A stretch of DNA of 8,006 nt from a bacterium (GTDB lineage: Bacteria; Calditrichota; Calditrichia; RBG-13-44-9; J042). Numbering within the stretch: position 1 is the first letter of the stretch; each line of letters begins with the position of its first letter. The notes beneath the pieces are model-generated. The model was not told where the DNA came from and ran no database searches. It saw only the letters and a list, made by a program, of their open reading frames with translations. The DNA is taken from positions 1-8,006 of the forward strand of contig WGBF01000653.1 of NCBI GenBank assembly GCA_015494485.1, given 5' to 3'. Position numbers and translations under genes: made by a program. Shown piece after piece: positions 1 through 6,535 of this stretch.

Positions 1-72
1 GAACATACTGTGGCCATCCTGGAAAATGGCCCGGAAATTTTAACAAAACATTCATTAAACCCTTTGGGGTGA
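1..72 (+). CDS. map: Methionine aminopeptidase type I, C-terminal end (partial)
   Basis: Reading frame 1 is open from the first base and gives EHTVAILENGPEILTKHSLN, then PLG and a TGA stop at 70-72. The piece EHTV.(x)n.ENGPEILT is the conserved C-terminus of type I methionine aminopeptidase, the cytosolic metalloenzyme that removes the initiator Met from nascent proteins. By family knowledge, the leading Glu is the last of the five metal ligands (equivalent to E235 of the E. coli enzyme); the rest of the active site lies outside the window. The map-infA-rpmJ-rpsM order is common in bacteria and supports the call. The stop overlaps the infA ribosome-binding site, so the two genes are almost certainly co-transcribed. 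Confidence 0.88.
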   Translation, partial: EHTVAILENGPEILTKHSLNPLG

Positions 73-76
73 GAAA

Positions 77-295
77 TTGGCAAAAGAACAACCCATTACA
101 CTGGATGGTGTAATTAAGGAAACATTGCCCAACGCAATGTTTCGTGTGGAATTGGAAACGGGGCATGAAATATTGGCCCATGTTTCCGGCAAAATGCGTA
201 TGCATTTCATTAAAATATTGCCAGGGGATAAGGTGAAGGTGGAACTTTCGCCTTATGACCTGACACGAGGACGAATTGTTTACCGCTATAAATAA
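77..295 (+). CDS. infA: Translation initiation factor IF-1
   Basis: The protein has 72 residues, the standard IF-1 length, and forms a single S1-type OB fold. IF-1 binds the A site of the 30S subunit and helps IF-2 and IF-3 select initiator tRNA. Diagnostic segments are the N-terminal MAKEQPITLDGVIKETLPNA, then FRVELETGHEILAHVSGKMR, and the ending LSPYDLTRGRIVYRYK. The start is TTG at 77, preceded by GGGGTGAG (67-74), which overlaps the map stop codon. No ATG would give the conserved MAK N-terminus, so TTG is chosen with confidence. rpmJ follows after 14 bases. Confidence 0.97.
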   Translation: MAKEQPITLDGVIKETLPNAMFRVELETGHEILAHVSGKMRMHFIKILPGDKVKVELSPYDLTRGRIVYRYK

Positions 296-309
296 GTAAG
301 GGTGAGGAC

Positions 310-426
310 ATGAAAGTTCAAGCATCGGTAAAGAAACGCTGTGAGCACTGTCGAATTATTCGCCGAAAAGGTGTGGTTCGGGTTATTTGCAAAAAGAATC
401 CAAGGCATAAACAGCGTCAGGGTTAA
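310..426 (+). CDS. rpmJ: 50S ribosomal protein L36
   Basis: A 38-codon gene starts with ATG and ends with TAA at 424-426. It reads MKVQASVKKRCEHCRIIRRK, then GVVRVICKKNPRHKQRQG. This is the canonical length and sequence of L36, a tiny large-subunit protein at the foot of the L7/L12 stalk region. C11, C14, C27 and H33 form the CxxC...C...H zinc ribbon, so this is the zinc-binding form rather than the zinc-free paralogue. GGTGAGG (301-307) is the ribosome-binding site. Its position between infA and rpsM is the classical one. Confidence 0.96.
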   Translation: MKVQASVKKRCEHCRIIRRKGVVRVICKKNPRHKQRQG

Positions 427-434
427 AAAACTGT

Positions 435-449
435 AGGAGGTTCATTTTG
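435..449 (+). promoter_or_regulatory. Shine-Dalgarno site fixing the TTG start of rpsM
   Basis: AGGAGG at 435-440 lies six bases before TTG (447-449). No ATG or GTG is placed well for this site, so it decides the start codon of S13. Confidence 0.85.
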
Positions 450-818
450 GCACGTATTGTTGGTGTAGACTTACCGAAAAATAAACCTGTTGGAATTGCA
501 CTGACATATATTTTTGGTATTGGGCGTTCCACAGCATTAAAAATTTGTCAGGATACCGGTGTGGACCCTGCCAAACGGGTGCATGCGTTAACTGACGACG
601 AAATCCGTAAAATTCGTGAGAACATCCAGCAGAATTACAAGGTGGAAGGGGCGCTGAAAGCCGAAATTAACATGAACATCAAGCGCCTGATTGATATTAA
701 TTGCTATCGCGGAATACGGCATCGAATGGGCTTACCGGTACGTGGACAACGAACCCGTACCAATGCCCGTACCCGAAAAGGACGTCGTCGGTCCGTAGGT
801 GCAAAGAAAAAGAAATAA
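447..818 (+). CDS. rpsM: 30S ribosomal protein S13
   Basis: The protein has 123 residues, within the usual range for S13, which sits in the head of the small subunit and contacts the P-site tRNA and the large subunit. The N-terminal MARIVGVDLPKNKPVGIALT and the helix-turn segment YIFGIGRSTALKI (21-33) are typical. The RNA-binding tail RHRMGLPVRGQRTRTNART (91-109) and a Lys/Arg-rich end follow. The start is TTG at 447, supported by a perfect AGGAGG six bases upstream (435-440) and by the conserved MARI start. rpsK begins 17 bases after the stop. Confidence 0.97.
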   Translation: MARIVGVDLPKNKPVGIALTYIFGIGRSTALKICQDTGVDPAKRVHALTDDEIRKIRENIQQNYKVEGALKAEINMNIKRLIDINCYRGIRHRMGLPVRGQRTRTNARTRKGRRRSVGAKKKK

Positions 819-822
819 TTAC

Positions 823-838
823 AGGAGGATAAACCTTG
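823..838 (+). promoter_or_regulatory. Shine-Dalgarno site fixing the TTG start of rpsK
   Basis: AGGAGG at 823-828 lies seven bases before TTG (836-838). It supports the MAKRGR N-terminus of S11 and the use of TTG as initiator. Confidence 0.85.
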
Positions 839-1225
839 GCGAAACGAGGCAGAACCACACGCAAGAAAAAAGAAAGAGTAGATGCGCATGGTGTGGCGCA
901 TATTAAATCGTCTTTCAATAATACAATTATTACCTTAACCGATTTACAGGGAAATGTTATTACCTGGGCTTCCGCCGGGAAGGTCGGGTTTAAAGGTTCC
1001 CGTAAAAGTACCCCCTTTGCTGCCCAGCTGGCAGCAGAAACCGCGGCAAAAGAAGCAATGGATTTGGGATTGCAAAAAGTGGATGTTGAAGTGAAGGGTC
1101 CCGGAGCTGGCCGGGAAGCTGCAATCCGTTCTCTTCAGGCAGCTGGTCTGGAGATTCTTTCAATTAAGGATGTGACCCCCATTCCGCACAATGGGTGTCG
1201 GCCTCCAAAGAAACGACGTGTGTAA
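836..1225 (+). CDS. rpsK: 30S ribosomal protein S11
   Basis: The protein has 129 residues, the same length as E. coli S11, which lies on the 30S platform by the E site and contacts mRNA and 16S rRNA. Conserved blocks are GVAHIKSSFNNTIITLTD (19-36), GFKGSRKSTPFAAQLAAE (51-68), VKGPGAGREAAIRSL (86-100) and the C-terminus DVTPIPHNGCRPPKKRRV. N119 in the HNG motif matches the asparagine that becomes isoaspartate in E. coli S11; whether this happens here cannot be seen. The TTG start at 836 has AGGAGG at 823-828. The N-terminal stretch is strongly basic, as usual for the family. Confidence 0.97.
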   Translation: MAKRGRTTRKKKERVDAHGVAHIKSSFNNTIITLTDLQGNVITWASAGKVGFKGSRKSTPFAAQLAAETAAKEAMDLGLQKVDVEVKGPGAGREAAIRSLQAAGLEILSIKDVTPIPHNGCRPPKKRRV

Positions 1226-1248
1226 AAATTAATGGGAGAAAGTGATTA

Positions 1249-1878
1249 ATGGCGCGTTATACAGGACCCGTTTGTAAACTTTGCCGTAGAGAAGGTGAAA
1301 AACTATTTTTAAAGGGCGCACGGTGCTTTTCCGCCAAATGTGCGTTCGAAAAACGCTCTTATCCCCCGGGGCAACATGGGCTTTCCCGTCGGGGTAAACT
1401 GTCGGAATATGGTATTCAGTTGCGCGAAAAGCAGAAAGTGAAACGCATTTATGGCGTATTGGAAAAACAGTTTAAGAATTATTACGTCAAAGCAGCCCAG
1501 CAAAAAGGTGTAACCGGTGAAAACCTGTTAAAACTGCTGGAAAGCCGCCTGGACAATGTGGTCTATCGGTTGGGGTTTGCCCCCTCCCGGAAGGCCGCCC
1601 GGCAAATGATTTTGCACAAGCATTTTACCGTGAACGGTCGCGTGGTAAACGTACCGTCATTTCTGATGCGTCCGGGCGATGTGGTTGCGGTACGGGATAA
1701 GAGCAAGAAAATGGGCATTATCCACGAAACACTGCGTCGGGTGAAAGACGAAAATCTGGTTCCCTGGTTGCGGCTGGATAAAGCCAAACTGGAAGGGGAA
1801 TTTCTGGAATTCCCGAATCGGGAAGATATCCCCATCGATGTTCAGGAAAGCCTGATCGTCGAGTTGTATTCAAAGTAA
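1249..1878 (+). CDS. rpsD: 30S ribosomal protein S4, zinc-binding form
   Basis: The protein has 209 residues, the normal length for S4, a primary 16S rRNA binder that starts 30S body assembly and helps form the mRNA entry channel. The N-terminal domain has C9, C12, C26 and C31 (CKLC...CFSAKC), the four-cysteine zinc site that many but not all bacterial S4 proteins keep. The S4 RNA-binding domain spans about residues 99-161 (SRLDNVVYRLGFAPSRKAAR, then VNGRVVNVPSFLMRPGDVV). A weaker GGGAG (1234-1238) sits ten bases before ATG. In E. coli, S4 represses this operon by binding a pseudoknot before rpsM; I could not recognise such a structure here. Confidence 0.97.
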   Translation: MARYTGPVCKLCRREGEKLFLKGARCFSAKCAFEKRSYPPGQHGLSRRGKLSEYGIQLREKQKVKRIYGVLEKQFKNYYVKAAQQKGVTGENLLKLLESRLDNVVYRLGFAPSRKAARQMILHKHFTVNGRVVNVPSFLMRPGDVVAVRDKSKKMGIIHETLRRVKDENLVPWLRLDKAKLEGEFLEFPNREDIPIDVQESLIVELYSK

Positions 1879-1911
1879 AAATTAAACGTAAAATAAACGT
1901 ACTGGAGTACC

Positions 1912-2895
1912 ATGAACACGACCAATATGTTAATGCCGGAAAAGGTCGAACTGGACGAAGCGTCTTATTCGACTACTTTTGGGCGTTTTATCGTACAGCC
2001 CCTGGAACGGGGCTTTGGAGTTACCCTGGGGAATTTATTCCGCCGGGTATTGTTGTCCTCCATTCAGGGGGCGGCAATTACGGCTATTCGGGTGGAAAAA
2101 ACGTATCATGAGTTTTCTACTATTCCGGGGGTCAAAGAAGATTTAACGGAAATCATCCTCAATTTAAAAGAAGTACGTATTAAACTGTTGAATCGCCGCC
2201 CGGATAAAGTGACCCTGAAATTAAAAGGTCCCGGGGAGTTTAAAGCGGGTGATATCGAAAAATACACCACCGATTTTGAAGTACTGAATCCGGAACATCA
2301 CATCGCCACCCTGAATGAAGATGCCGATTTTGAAATGGAAATTCGGGTGGGTAAAGGCCATGGTTATGTGCCCGCGGAAGAAAATAAACCCCTGGAATCG
2401 TCCATTGGGTTGATTCCTATTGACTCCATTTTTACGCCCATTCGCAATGTGCGCTTTAATGTGGAAAATGTTCGGGTTGGGCAGCGCACGGACTACGAAA
2501 AGCTGGTGCTGGAAATTGAAACGGATGGGTCCATTACTCCGGATGATGCGTTAACATTTGCCGGAAAGATTATTAAGGACCACATTCAGCTCTTCATCAA
2601 TTTCGATATTGAACAGGAAGAAGAAGAAACCCAGGAAATTGATGAAGAAGTGCTGCGCATTAAGAAGCTCATGAAGATGAGCGTGGATGAGCTGGAACTG
2701 TCGGTCCGGGCTCACAATTGTTTAAAGAATGCCAATATTAAAACCATTGGCGATTTGGTGCGCCTGGATGAGTCCGAATTATTAAAGTTCCGCAACTTTG
2801 GGCGGAAATCGTTGCAGGAAATCCAGGAAATTCTGGAAAAGAAAGGTCTCCATTTCGGAATGGATGTGGATAAATACCTGAAGGGCGAAGATTAA
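1912..2895 (+). CDS. rpoA: DNA-directed RNA polymerase subunit alpha
   Basis: The protein has 327 residues and the full two-domain layout. The N-terminal domain (about 1-233) dimerises and nucleates polymerase assembly; it holds PLERGFGVTLGNLFRRVLLS (30-49), HEFSTIPGVKEDLTEIILNL (66-85) and the FAGKIIKDHIQLF end (216-228). A strongly acidic linker follows (EQEEEETQEIDEE, 234-246). The C-terminal domain (about 250-327) binds UP-element DNA and activators: its LSVRAHNCLKNANI helix keeps R266, N269 and C270, matching the DNA-contacting region of E. coli, and NFGRKSLQEI forms the second helix-hairpin-helix element. ATG at 1912 has GGAG at 1904-1907. GTG or ATG codons further in would truncate the conserved MPEKVELDE start. 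Confidence 0.97.
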   Translation: MNTTNMLMPEKVELDEASYSTTFGRFIVQPLERGFGVTLGNLFRRVLLSSIQGAAITAIRVEKTYHEFSTIPGVKEDLTEIILNLKEVRIKLLNRRPDKVTLKLKGPGEFKAGDIEKYTTDFEVLNPEHHIATLNEDADFEMEIRVGKGHGYVPAEENKPLESSIGLIPIDSIFTPIRNVRFNVENVRVGQRTDYEKLVLEIETDGSITPDDALTFAGKIIKDHIQLFINFDIEQEEEETQEIDEEVLRIKKLMKMSVDELELSVRAHNCLKNANIKTIGDLVRLDESELLKFRNFGRKSLQEIQEILEKKGLHFGMDVDKYLKGED

Positions 2896-2914
2896 TCCAA
2901 ACATGGAGTGAGAT

Positions 2915-3649
2915 ATGCGTCATCGAAAAAAAGTGAAAAAACTGGGGCGACCTACCGGACATCGTAAGGCCCTGTTGCGAAATCTGGCTGCGCAGATTAT
3001 TCAACATCACGAAATAAAAACCACTCTGGCCAAAGCCAAGGCTGCACGGAGTTTTGTGGAACGTTTGATCACCTACGCCAAAAATGATACCGTCCACGCC
3101 CGGCGTCTGGCTTTTAAACAATTGCAAAATCGTACGCTGGTGAAAAAGTTGTTTGACGAAATCGGCCCGGCGTTTGAAGACCGCAATGGCGGGTACACGC
3201 GAGTAATCAAGTTAGGTCAGCGGCGGGGTGATGGCGCAGAAATCGCCATTTTACAGTTAGTGGGTTTTGAAACCAGTCTGGTGAGTGCCCCGACAAAATC
3301 CAAAAAGAAAAAAGCAGCACCGAAAGAAGAGAAAGCACCCGCTAAAGAAGAAAAAGCTGCTGCAACGGAAGAGGTAACGGAAGAAAAACCAGCGGAAGAG
3401 CCAAAAGCCAAGAAAACACGCGGCCGCAAGAAGAAAGCGGAAGCCCCTGCCGCGGAAGCAGGCAAAGCGGAAGAAGCAAAGGCTGAAGCCGCATCTGAAG
3501 CACAGAAAGAGCAAAAAGAAGCTGCGGAGGCTGAAGCTACCGCTGAACCAACAGAACAAGCAGCCGGCGAAGAATCCACGGCTGAAAACACGGAAGAAAG
3601 TACCGAATCCAAGGACAAAAAGAGCGACGATAAAGACGATTCCAAATAA
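2915..3649 (+). CDS. rplQ: 50S ribosomal protein L17 with a long charged C-terminal extension
   Basis: Residues 1-120 are a complete L17: RHRKKVKKLGRPTGHRKALL at the N-terminus, IKTTLAKAKAARSFVERLIT (34-53) and a GYTRVIKLGQRRGDGAEIA segment (93-111). L17 lies near the polypeptide exit tunnel of the large subunit. The family is usually about 115-130 residues, but this protein has 244. Residues 121-244 are a low-complexity tail of Ala, Glu and Lys: a Lys-rich start (KSKKKK, 128-133), alternating Glu/Ala/Lys repeats, an AT-hook-like RGRKKK (169-174), and an acidic Ser/Asp/Glu end. The tail is in frame with the core with no sign of frameshift, and ends just before the terminator. Tailed L17 proteins are known in FCB bacteria; the tail is probably disordered. 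GGAGTGA (2905-2911) is the ribosome-binding site. Confidence 0.95.
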   Translation: MRHRKKVKKLGRPTGHRKALLRNLAAQIIQHHEIKTTLAKAKAARSFVERLITYAKNDTVHARRLAFKQLQNRTLVKKLFDEIGPAFEDRNGGYTRVIKLGQRRGDGAEIAILQLVGFETSLVSAPTKSKKKKAAPKEEKAPAKEEKAAATEEVTEEKPAEEPKAKKTRGRKKKAEAPAAEAGKAEEAKAEAASEAQKEQKEAAEAEATAEPTEQAAGEESTAENTEESTESKDKKSDDKDDSK

Positions 3650-3670
3650 ATGCACATTTTGACGGTGTAA

Positions 3671-3710
3671 AAAAAGCGGCATTCGGCTTCGGATCTGGGT
3701 GCCGCTTTTT
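3671..3710 (+). terminator. Rho-independent terminator after rplQ
   Basis: AAAAAGCGGCA (3671-3681) pairs perfectly with TGCCGCTTTTT (3700-3710), an 11-bp stem with an 18-base loop, followed by GTTTG. It has a G+C-rich stem core and a terminal T run, as expected for an intrinsic terminator closing the ribosomal protein operon. The A run preceding the stem (seven A at 3669-3675) means it could also work on the minus strand. It lies only 28 bases before the next start codon. Confidence 0.88.
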
Positions 3711-3738
3711 GTTTGAACCCATAACCAGAGAAGGTGCC

Positions 3739-5343
3739 ATGGCAAAAAATATTCAGCGTATCGACCTGAAAACGGTAAACGATGAACCCGTTTTCCGCAT
3801 CGGCCTGTTTGAAGGACAGGATTTTATCGATTTTCGGGTAGAGGGCAAATTTAATGTGGAAAACGAAAATGGTGAAGTTCTGATTAAGAATGTTGAATCC
3901 GATTTAAAATGGCGAATTAAAATCAAAGAAAGTCGTCCTGGTAAAGAGCATTATTTTCTGATTCTGTACGAAGCTCTGGATGAGAAGAAAGTACTGGAAA
4001 AACTGGAATCAGCCAGAGAATATGACCCCAATGTCCAGATTCGCACCATTGGTGGAGATATTTATTTAAATGGTAAAAAATTGACCAATAATACCAAATA
4101 TCTGCTGGTCTCCGGCGATTACACGTCGGAAATTGAGGCCAAACGGGATGCCATGCGTTTTCAGCCCCGGTTTAGCGCGCGGGTGGAAAAGGAAACCCTG
4201 AAACAGGCGCGCGGAGAACTGGAAGTGTTCGATGCCGAATACGAGTATTCAGCTGAAACCGACAATGTGGTGCGCATTGTTCCGCATGATTACAAAACCA
4301 AAGTGCATCTGTACAATATCCGCAGTTTTGATGAGATTCTGGGCAAAGAACTTCATCGGGATCATTTTTACAATGGTACCATTGAATTCCGCTTTGACAA
4401 CAAAGGGAGTTTAATGGCCATCAGCGAATTGCCCCTGGAAACTTATTTAAAGCGGGTGGTGTATTCGGAAATTGGAACCGGTTTGCCCCTGGAATTTTCC
4501 AAAAGCCTGGCCATTGTTACCCGGAGTGAAGCCATGGCGCGCGTGGGGCATAAACACCTGGGTGACCCGTATGACATGTGTAATTGGGGCCACTGTTTGC
4601 GTTATTACGGCGATGATTTTCAAGATGATAATATCGAAAAGGCAGTGGAAGAAACCCGTGGTCAGGTGATTAGCACCGGTGAACGGATTACGGATACCTA
4701 TTTCAACCTGATTTGTGGTGGGCATACAGAAGATGCGCTGGGTGTCTGGGAAATCGACGCGGAGCCGGTGTTTTACGGGAAGTATGATTACAAGGAAACA
4801 CCCGAAGAATTCAAAGACTTACGGGATGAATCCACGGTAGAAAAATGGATTCAGGCGCGTCCGGATGCCTGGTGTAATTTACGGGGCCGTGAAGTTCCCC
4901 AGGCGCTGGAAAAATACAAAAAGTACTTCCGCTGGGAGGTGAACTATTCCCGCCGGGAACTGGAAGAAATTATTCGTAAAAAGACCGGGGAAGATATTGG
5001 TATTTTGTTTGATATCATTCCTATTCATCGGGGTAGTTCCGGTCGGTTAAAAGAAGTGGAGCTGATGGGTAGTTTGAAAAATTACCGGTTAATCGGGGAG
5101 TTGAATATTCGTGAAGTGCTGGCGTATGATTATCTGGAAAGCTCCTGTTTTATCGTCGAAAAAGAAATGGATGATACCGGAACGCCCATTTCGTTTACCT
5201 TTGTGGGTGCCGGCCAGGGACACGGTGTTGGAATGTGTAAAACGGGTGGGGCAGTCATGGCCCTGGAAGGATACAAAATGGAAGATATCCTGGCCCATTA
5301 TTTTGAAAACTATCAGTTACGTTCCATTTATAACGACAAATAG
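3739..5343 (+). CDS. SpoIID/LytB-family peptidoglycan lytic enzyme without a signal peptide
   Basis: The protein has 534 residues. The C-terminal part matches the SpoIID/LytB family, whose best-known member (SpoIID of Bacillus) is a lytic transglycosylase that cuts peptide-stripped glycan strands. Visible hallmarks are ISELPLETYLKRVVYSEIG (228-246), where E244 lines up with the catalytic Glu; H271, H273, C281, H285 and C286 in HKHLGDPYDMCNWGHC, resembling the His/Cys zinc site of Clostridioides SpoIID; and GAGQGHGVGMCKTGGAVMAL (490-509) near the end. Residues 1-225 match nothing I recognise; 121-145 (YLLVSGDYTSEIEAKRDAMR) faintly recalls a SPOR repeat. No N-terminal hydrophobic segment or signal peptide is visible. 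ATG at 3739 is chosen because GAGAAGGTG precedes it. A longer in-frame TTG at 3709 lies inside the terminator and adds no signal peptide. prfB follows after 2 bases. Family call firm; role in this organism unknown. Confidence 0.85.
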   Translation: MAKNIQRIDLKTVNDEPVFRIGLFEGQDFIDFRVEGKFNVENENGEVLIKNVESDLKWRIKIKESRPGKEHYFLILYEALDEKKVLEKLESAREYDPNVQIRTIGGDIYLNGKKLTNNTKYLLVSGDYTSEIEAKRDAMRFQPRFSARVEKETLKQARGELEVFDAEYEYSAETDNVVRIVPHDYKTKVHLYNIRSFDEILGKELHRDHFYNGTIEFRFDNKGSLMAISELPLETYLKRVVYSEIGTGLPLEFSKSLAIVTRSEAMARVGHKHLGDPYDMCNWGHCLRYYGDDFQDDNIEKAVEETRGQVISTGERITDTYFNLICGGHTEDALGVWEIDAEPVFYGKYDYKETPEEFKDLRDESTVEKWIQARPDAWCNLRGREVPQALEKYKKYFRWEVNYSRRELEEIIRKKTGEDIGILFDIIPIHRGSSGRLKEVELMGSLKNYRLIGELNIREVLAYDYLESSCFIVEKEMDDTGTPISFTFVGAGQGHGVGMCKTGGAVMALEGYKMEDILAHYFENYQLRSIYNDK

Positions 5344-5345
5344 GT

Positions 5346-6468
5346 ATGACAGAAGAAATTCGACAACGGCTGAAAGAAGTGGAAGATATCCTGCTGAATC
5401 TCCGGGGGTATCTTTAATGTCGATAAATTAAAAGAAGAAGTGGCTGCCCTGGAAGAAAAAACGGCAGCCACGGACTTCTGGAACGACCAGGATACCGCCC
5501 AGGCTGTTCTTAAAGAGCTAAATTCCAAAAAAACAAAGTTACAGGAATGGGAAAATGCCTTCCAGCAACTGGAAGATTTACACCTGATGCTGGAAATGGC
5601 AGAAGAAGAACAGGATGAATCTGCCATTCGGGATGTGGATGCGGAAAGTCGGGCTCTCTTGAAAAAAGCAAAAGAGCTGGAATTGAAAGGGTTACTCAGC
5701 GAAGAGGAAGACGAAAAAAATGCCATTTTGACCATTCATCCCGGAGCTGGTGGAACTGAAAGCCAGGATTGGGCCCAGATGCTAATGCGCATGTATCTTC
5801 GCTGGGCGGAACGCCACAATTTCAAAACAGAAATCATGGATCTTCAACCCGGAGAAGAAGCCGGCATTAAAAGTGTGACCATCGAGATTAAGGGGCCATA
5901 TGCGTATGGTTTCCTGAAATCGGAAGTAGGGGTGCATCGCCTGGTGCGGATTTCGCCTTTTGATGCCGGCGGGCGCCGCCATACCTCATTTGCTTCGGTG
6001 TTCGTGCTTCCGGAAATGGACGAAGATGTTGAAATTGAAATTAATCCCAATGACCTGCGAATTGATACCTTTCGTGCCAGTGGGGCGGGGGGGCAGCACG
6101 TAAACCGAACGGATTCAGCAGTGCGAATTACGCATATCCCAACCGGTATTGTGGTAACATGCCAGAGTGAGCGAAGTCAGCACAAGAATAAAGCCAATGC
6201 CATGAAAATCCTGAAAGCCCGGCTCTACCAGCGGAAACTGGAAGAAGAACGGGCCAAACGGCAAAAACTGGAAGAAAGCAAATCGGATATCGCCTGGGGC
6301 AATCAGATTCGATCCTACGTATTTCATCCGTACAATCTGGTCAAAGATCATCGCACCGGTCACGAAACGGGCGATATTCAACGGGTCATGGATGGGGAGA
6401 TTGACGACTTCATTTATGCTTACCTGCTGAAACGCCCGGAACTGGAAAAGAGTAAGGCAGCCAATTAA
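5346..6468 (+). CDS. prfB: Peptide chain release factor 2, made by programmed +1 frameshift
   Basis: RF2 ends translation at UAA and UGA. The gene is split between two frames: 23 codons from ATG at 5346 end in RGYL and a TAA at 5415-5417. Skipping T5415 joins to AATGTCGAT and an open frame to 6468, giving 373 residues (E. coli RF2 has 365). RGYL-NVDKLKEEVAAL aligns with RGYL-DYD of E. coli. The stop-reading motif SPF is at residues 203-205 (RISPFDAGGRRH), which marks RF2 rather than RF1. The catalytic GGQ is at 248-250 in RASGAGGQHVNRTDSAVRIT, with Ala at the site of E. coli T246. A GTG at 5440 would lose domain 1 residues and has no ribosome-binding site. ATG 5346 also lacks a good one and lies 2 bases after the preceding stop, so coupled translation is likely. 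Confidence 0.95.
5404..5418 (+). promoter_or_regulatory. RF2 +1 programmed frameshift site with a TAA stop
   Basis: The sequence GGGGG TAT CTT TAA T holds each part of the classic site: an internal Shine-Dalgarno-like run (5404-5409, able to pair with the 16S rRNA 3' end), a TAT spacer codon, the CTT slip codon (5412-5414) and an in-frame stop. The E. coli version is AGGGGGTATCTTTGAC. On slipping, peptidyl-tRNA-Leu re-pairs from CUU to UUU and the next codon read is AAT. When RF2 is scarce, the ribosome pauses at the stop and shifts, so RF2 controls its own synthesis. Here the stop is TAA, which RF1 also reads, so the control should be less specific to RF2. Confidence 0.9.
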
Positions 6469-6535
6469 TACCCACTGCAAAAATCTCTCTGAATCCCAGA
6501 CAGCCAACGCTTTTACCGCTATTTTTCTTTGAAGC

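Noticed and set aside
3709..3738. Longer SpoIID start at TTG 3709 (adds MFEPITREGA)
   Set aside because: This TTG lies in the last bases of the terminator stem, has no ribosome-binding site and adds no signal peptide; ATG 3739 has GAGAAGGTG just upstream.
3217..3745. Two long minus-strand open frames (146 and 162 codons) opposite the L17 tail
   Set aside because: They are Ser/Ala- and Phe/Cys-rich translations of the low-complexity GAAGAA/GCGGAA repeats of rplQ; they have no recognisable domain, and the overlapping plus-strand gene explains the open frames.
4232..4725. Small open frames on both strands inside the SpoIID gene
   Set aside because: They are shadows of a well-supported coding region and show no domain or ribosome-binding site of their own.
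5440..6468. RF2 starting independently at GTG 5440, without frameshift
   Set aside because: It has no Shine-Dalgarno, truncates domain 1, and ignores the intact slip site and the RGYL-encoding frame just upstream.
6469..6520. Cobalamin-riboswitch-like words (CCACTG, then a GAATCCCAGACAGCC stretch)
   Set aside because: The match to the B12 box is poor, the 5' conserved elements would have to lie inside prfB and are not seen, and the distance to the receptor start is too large.
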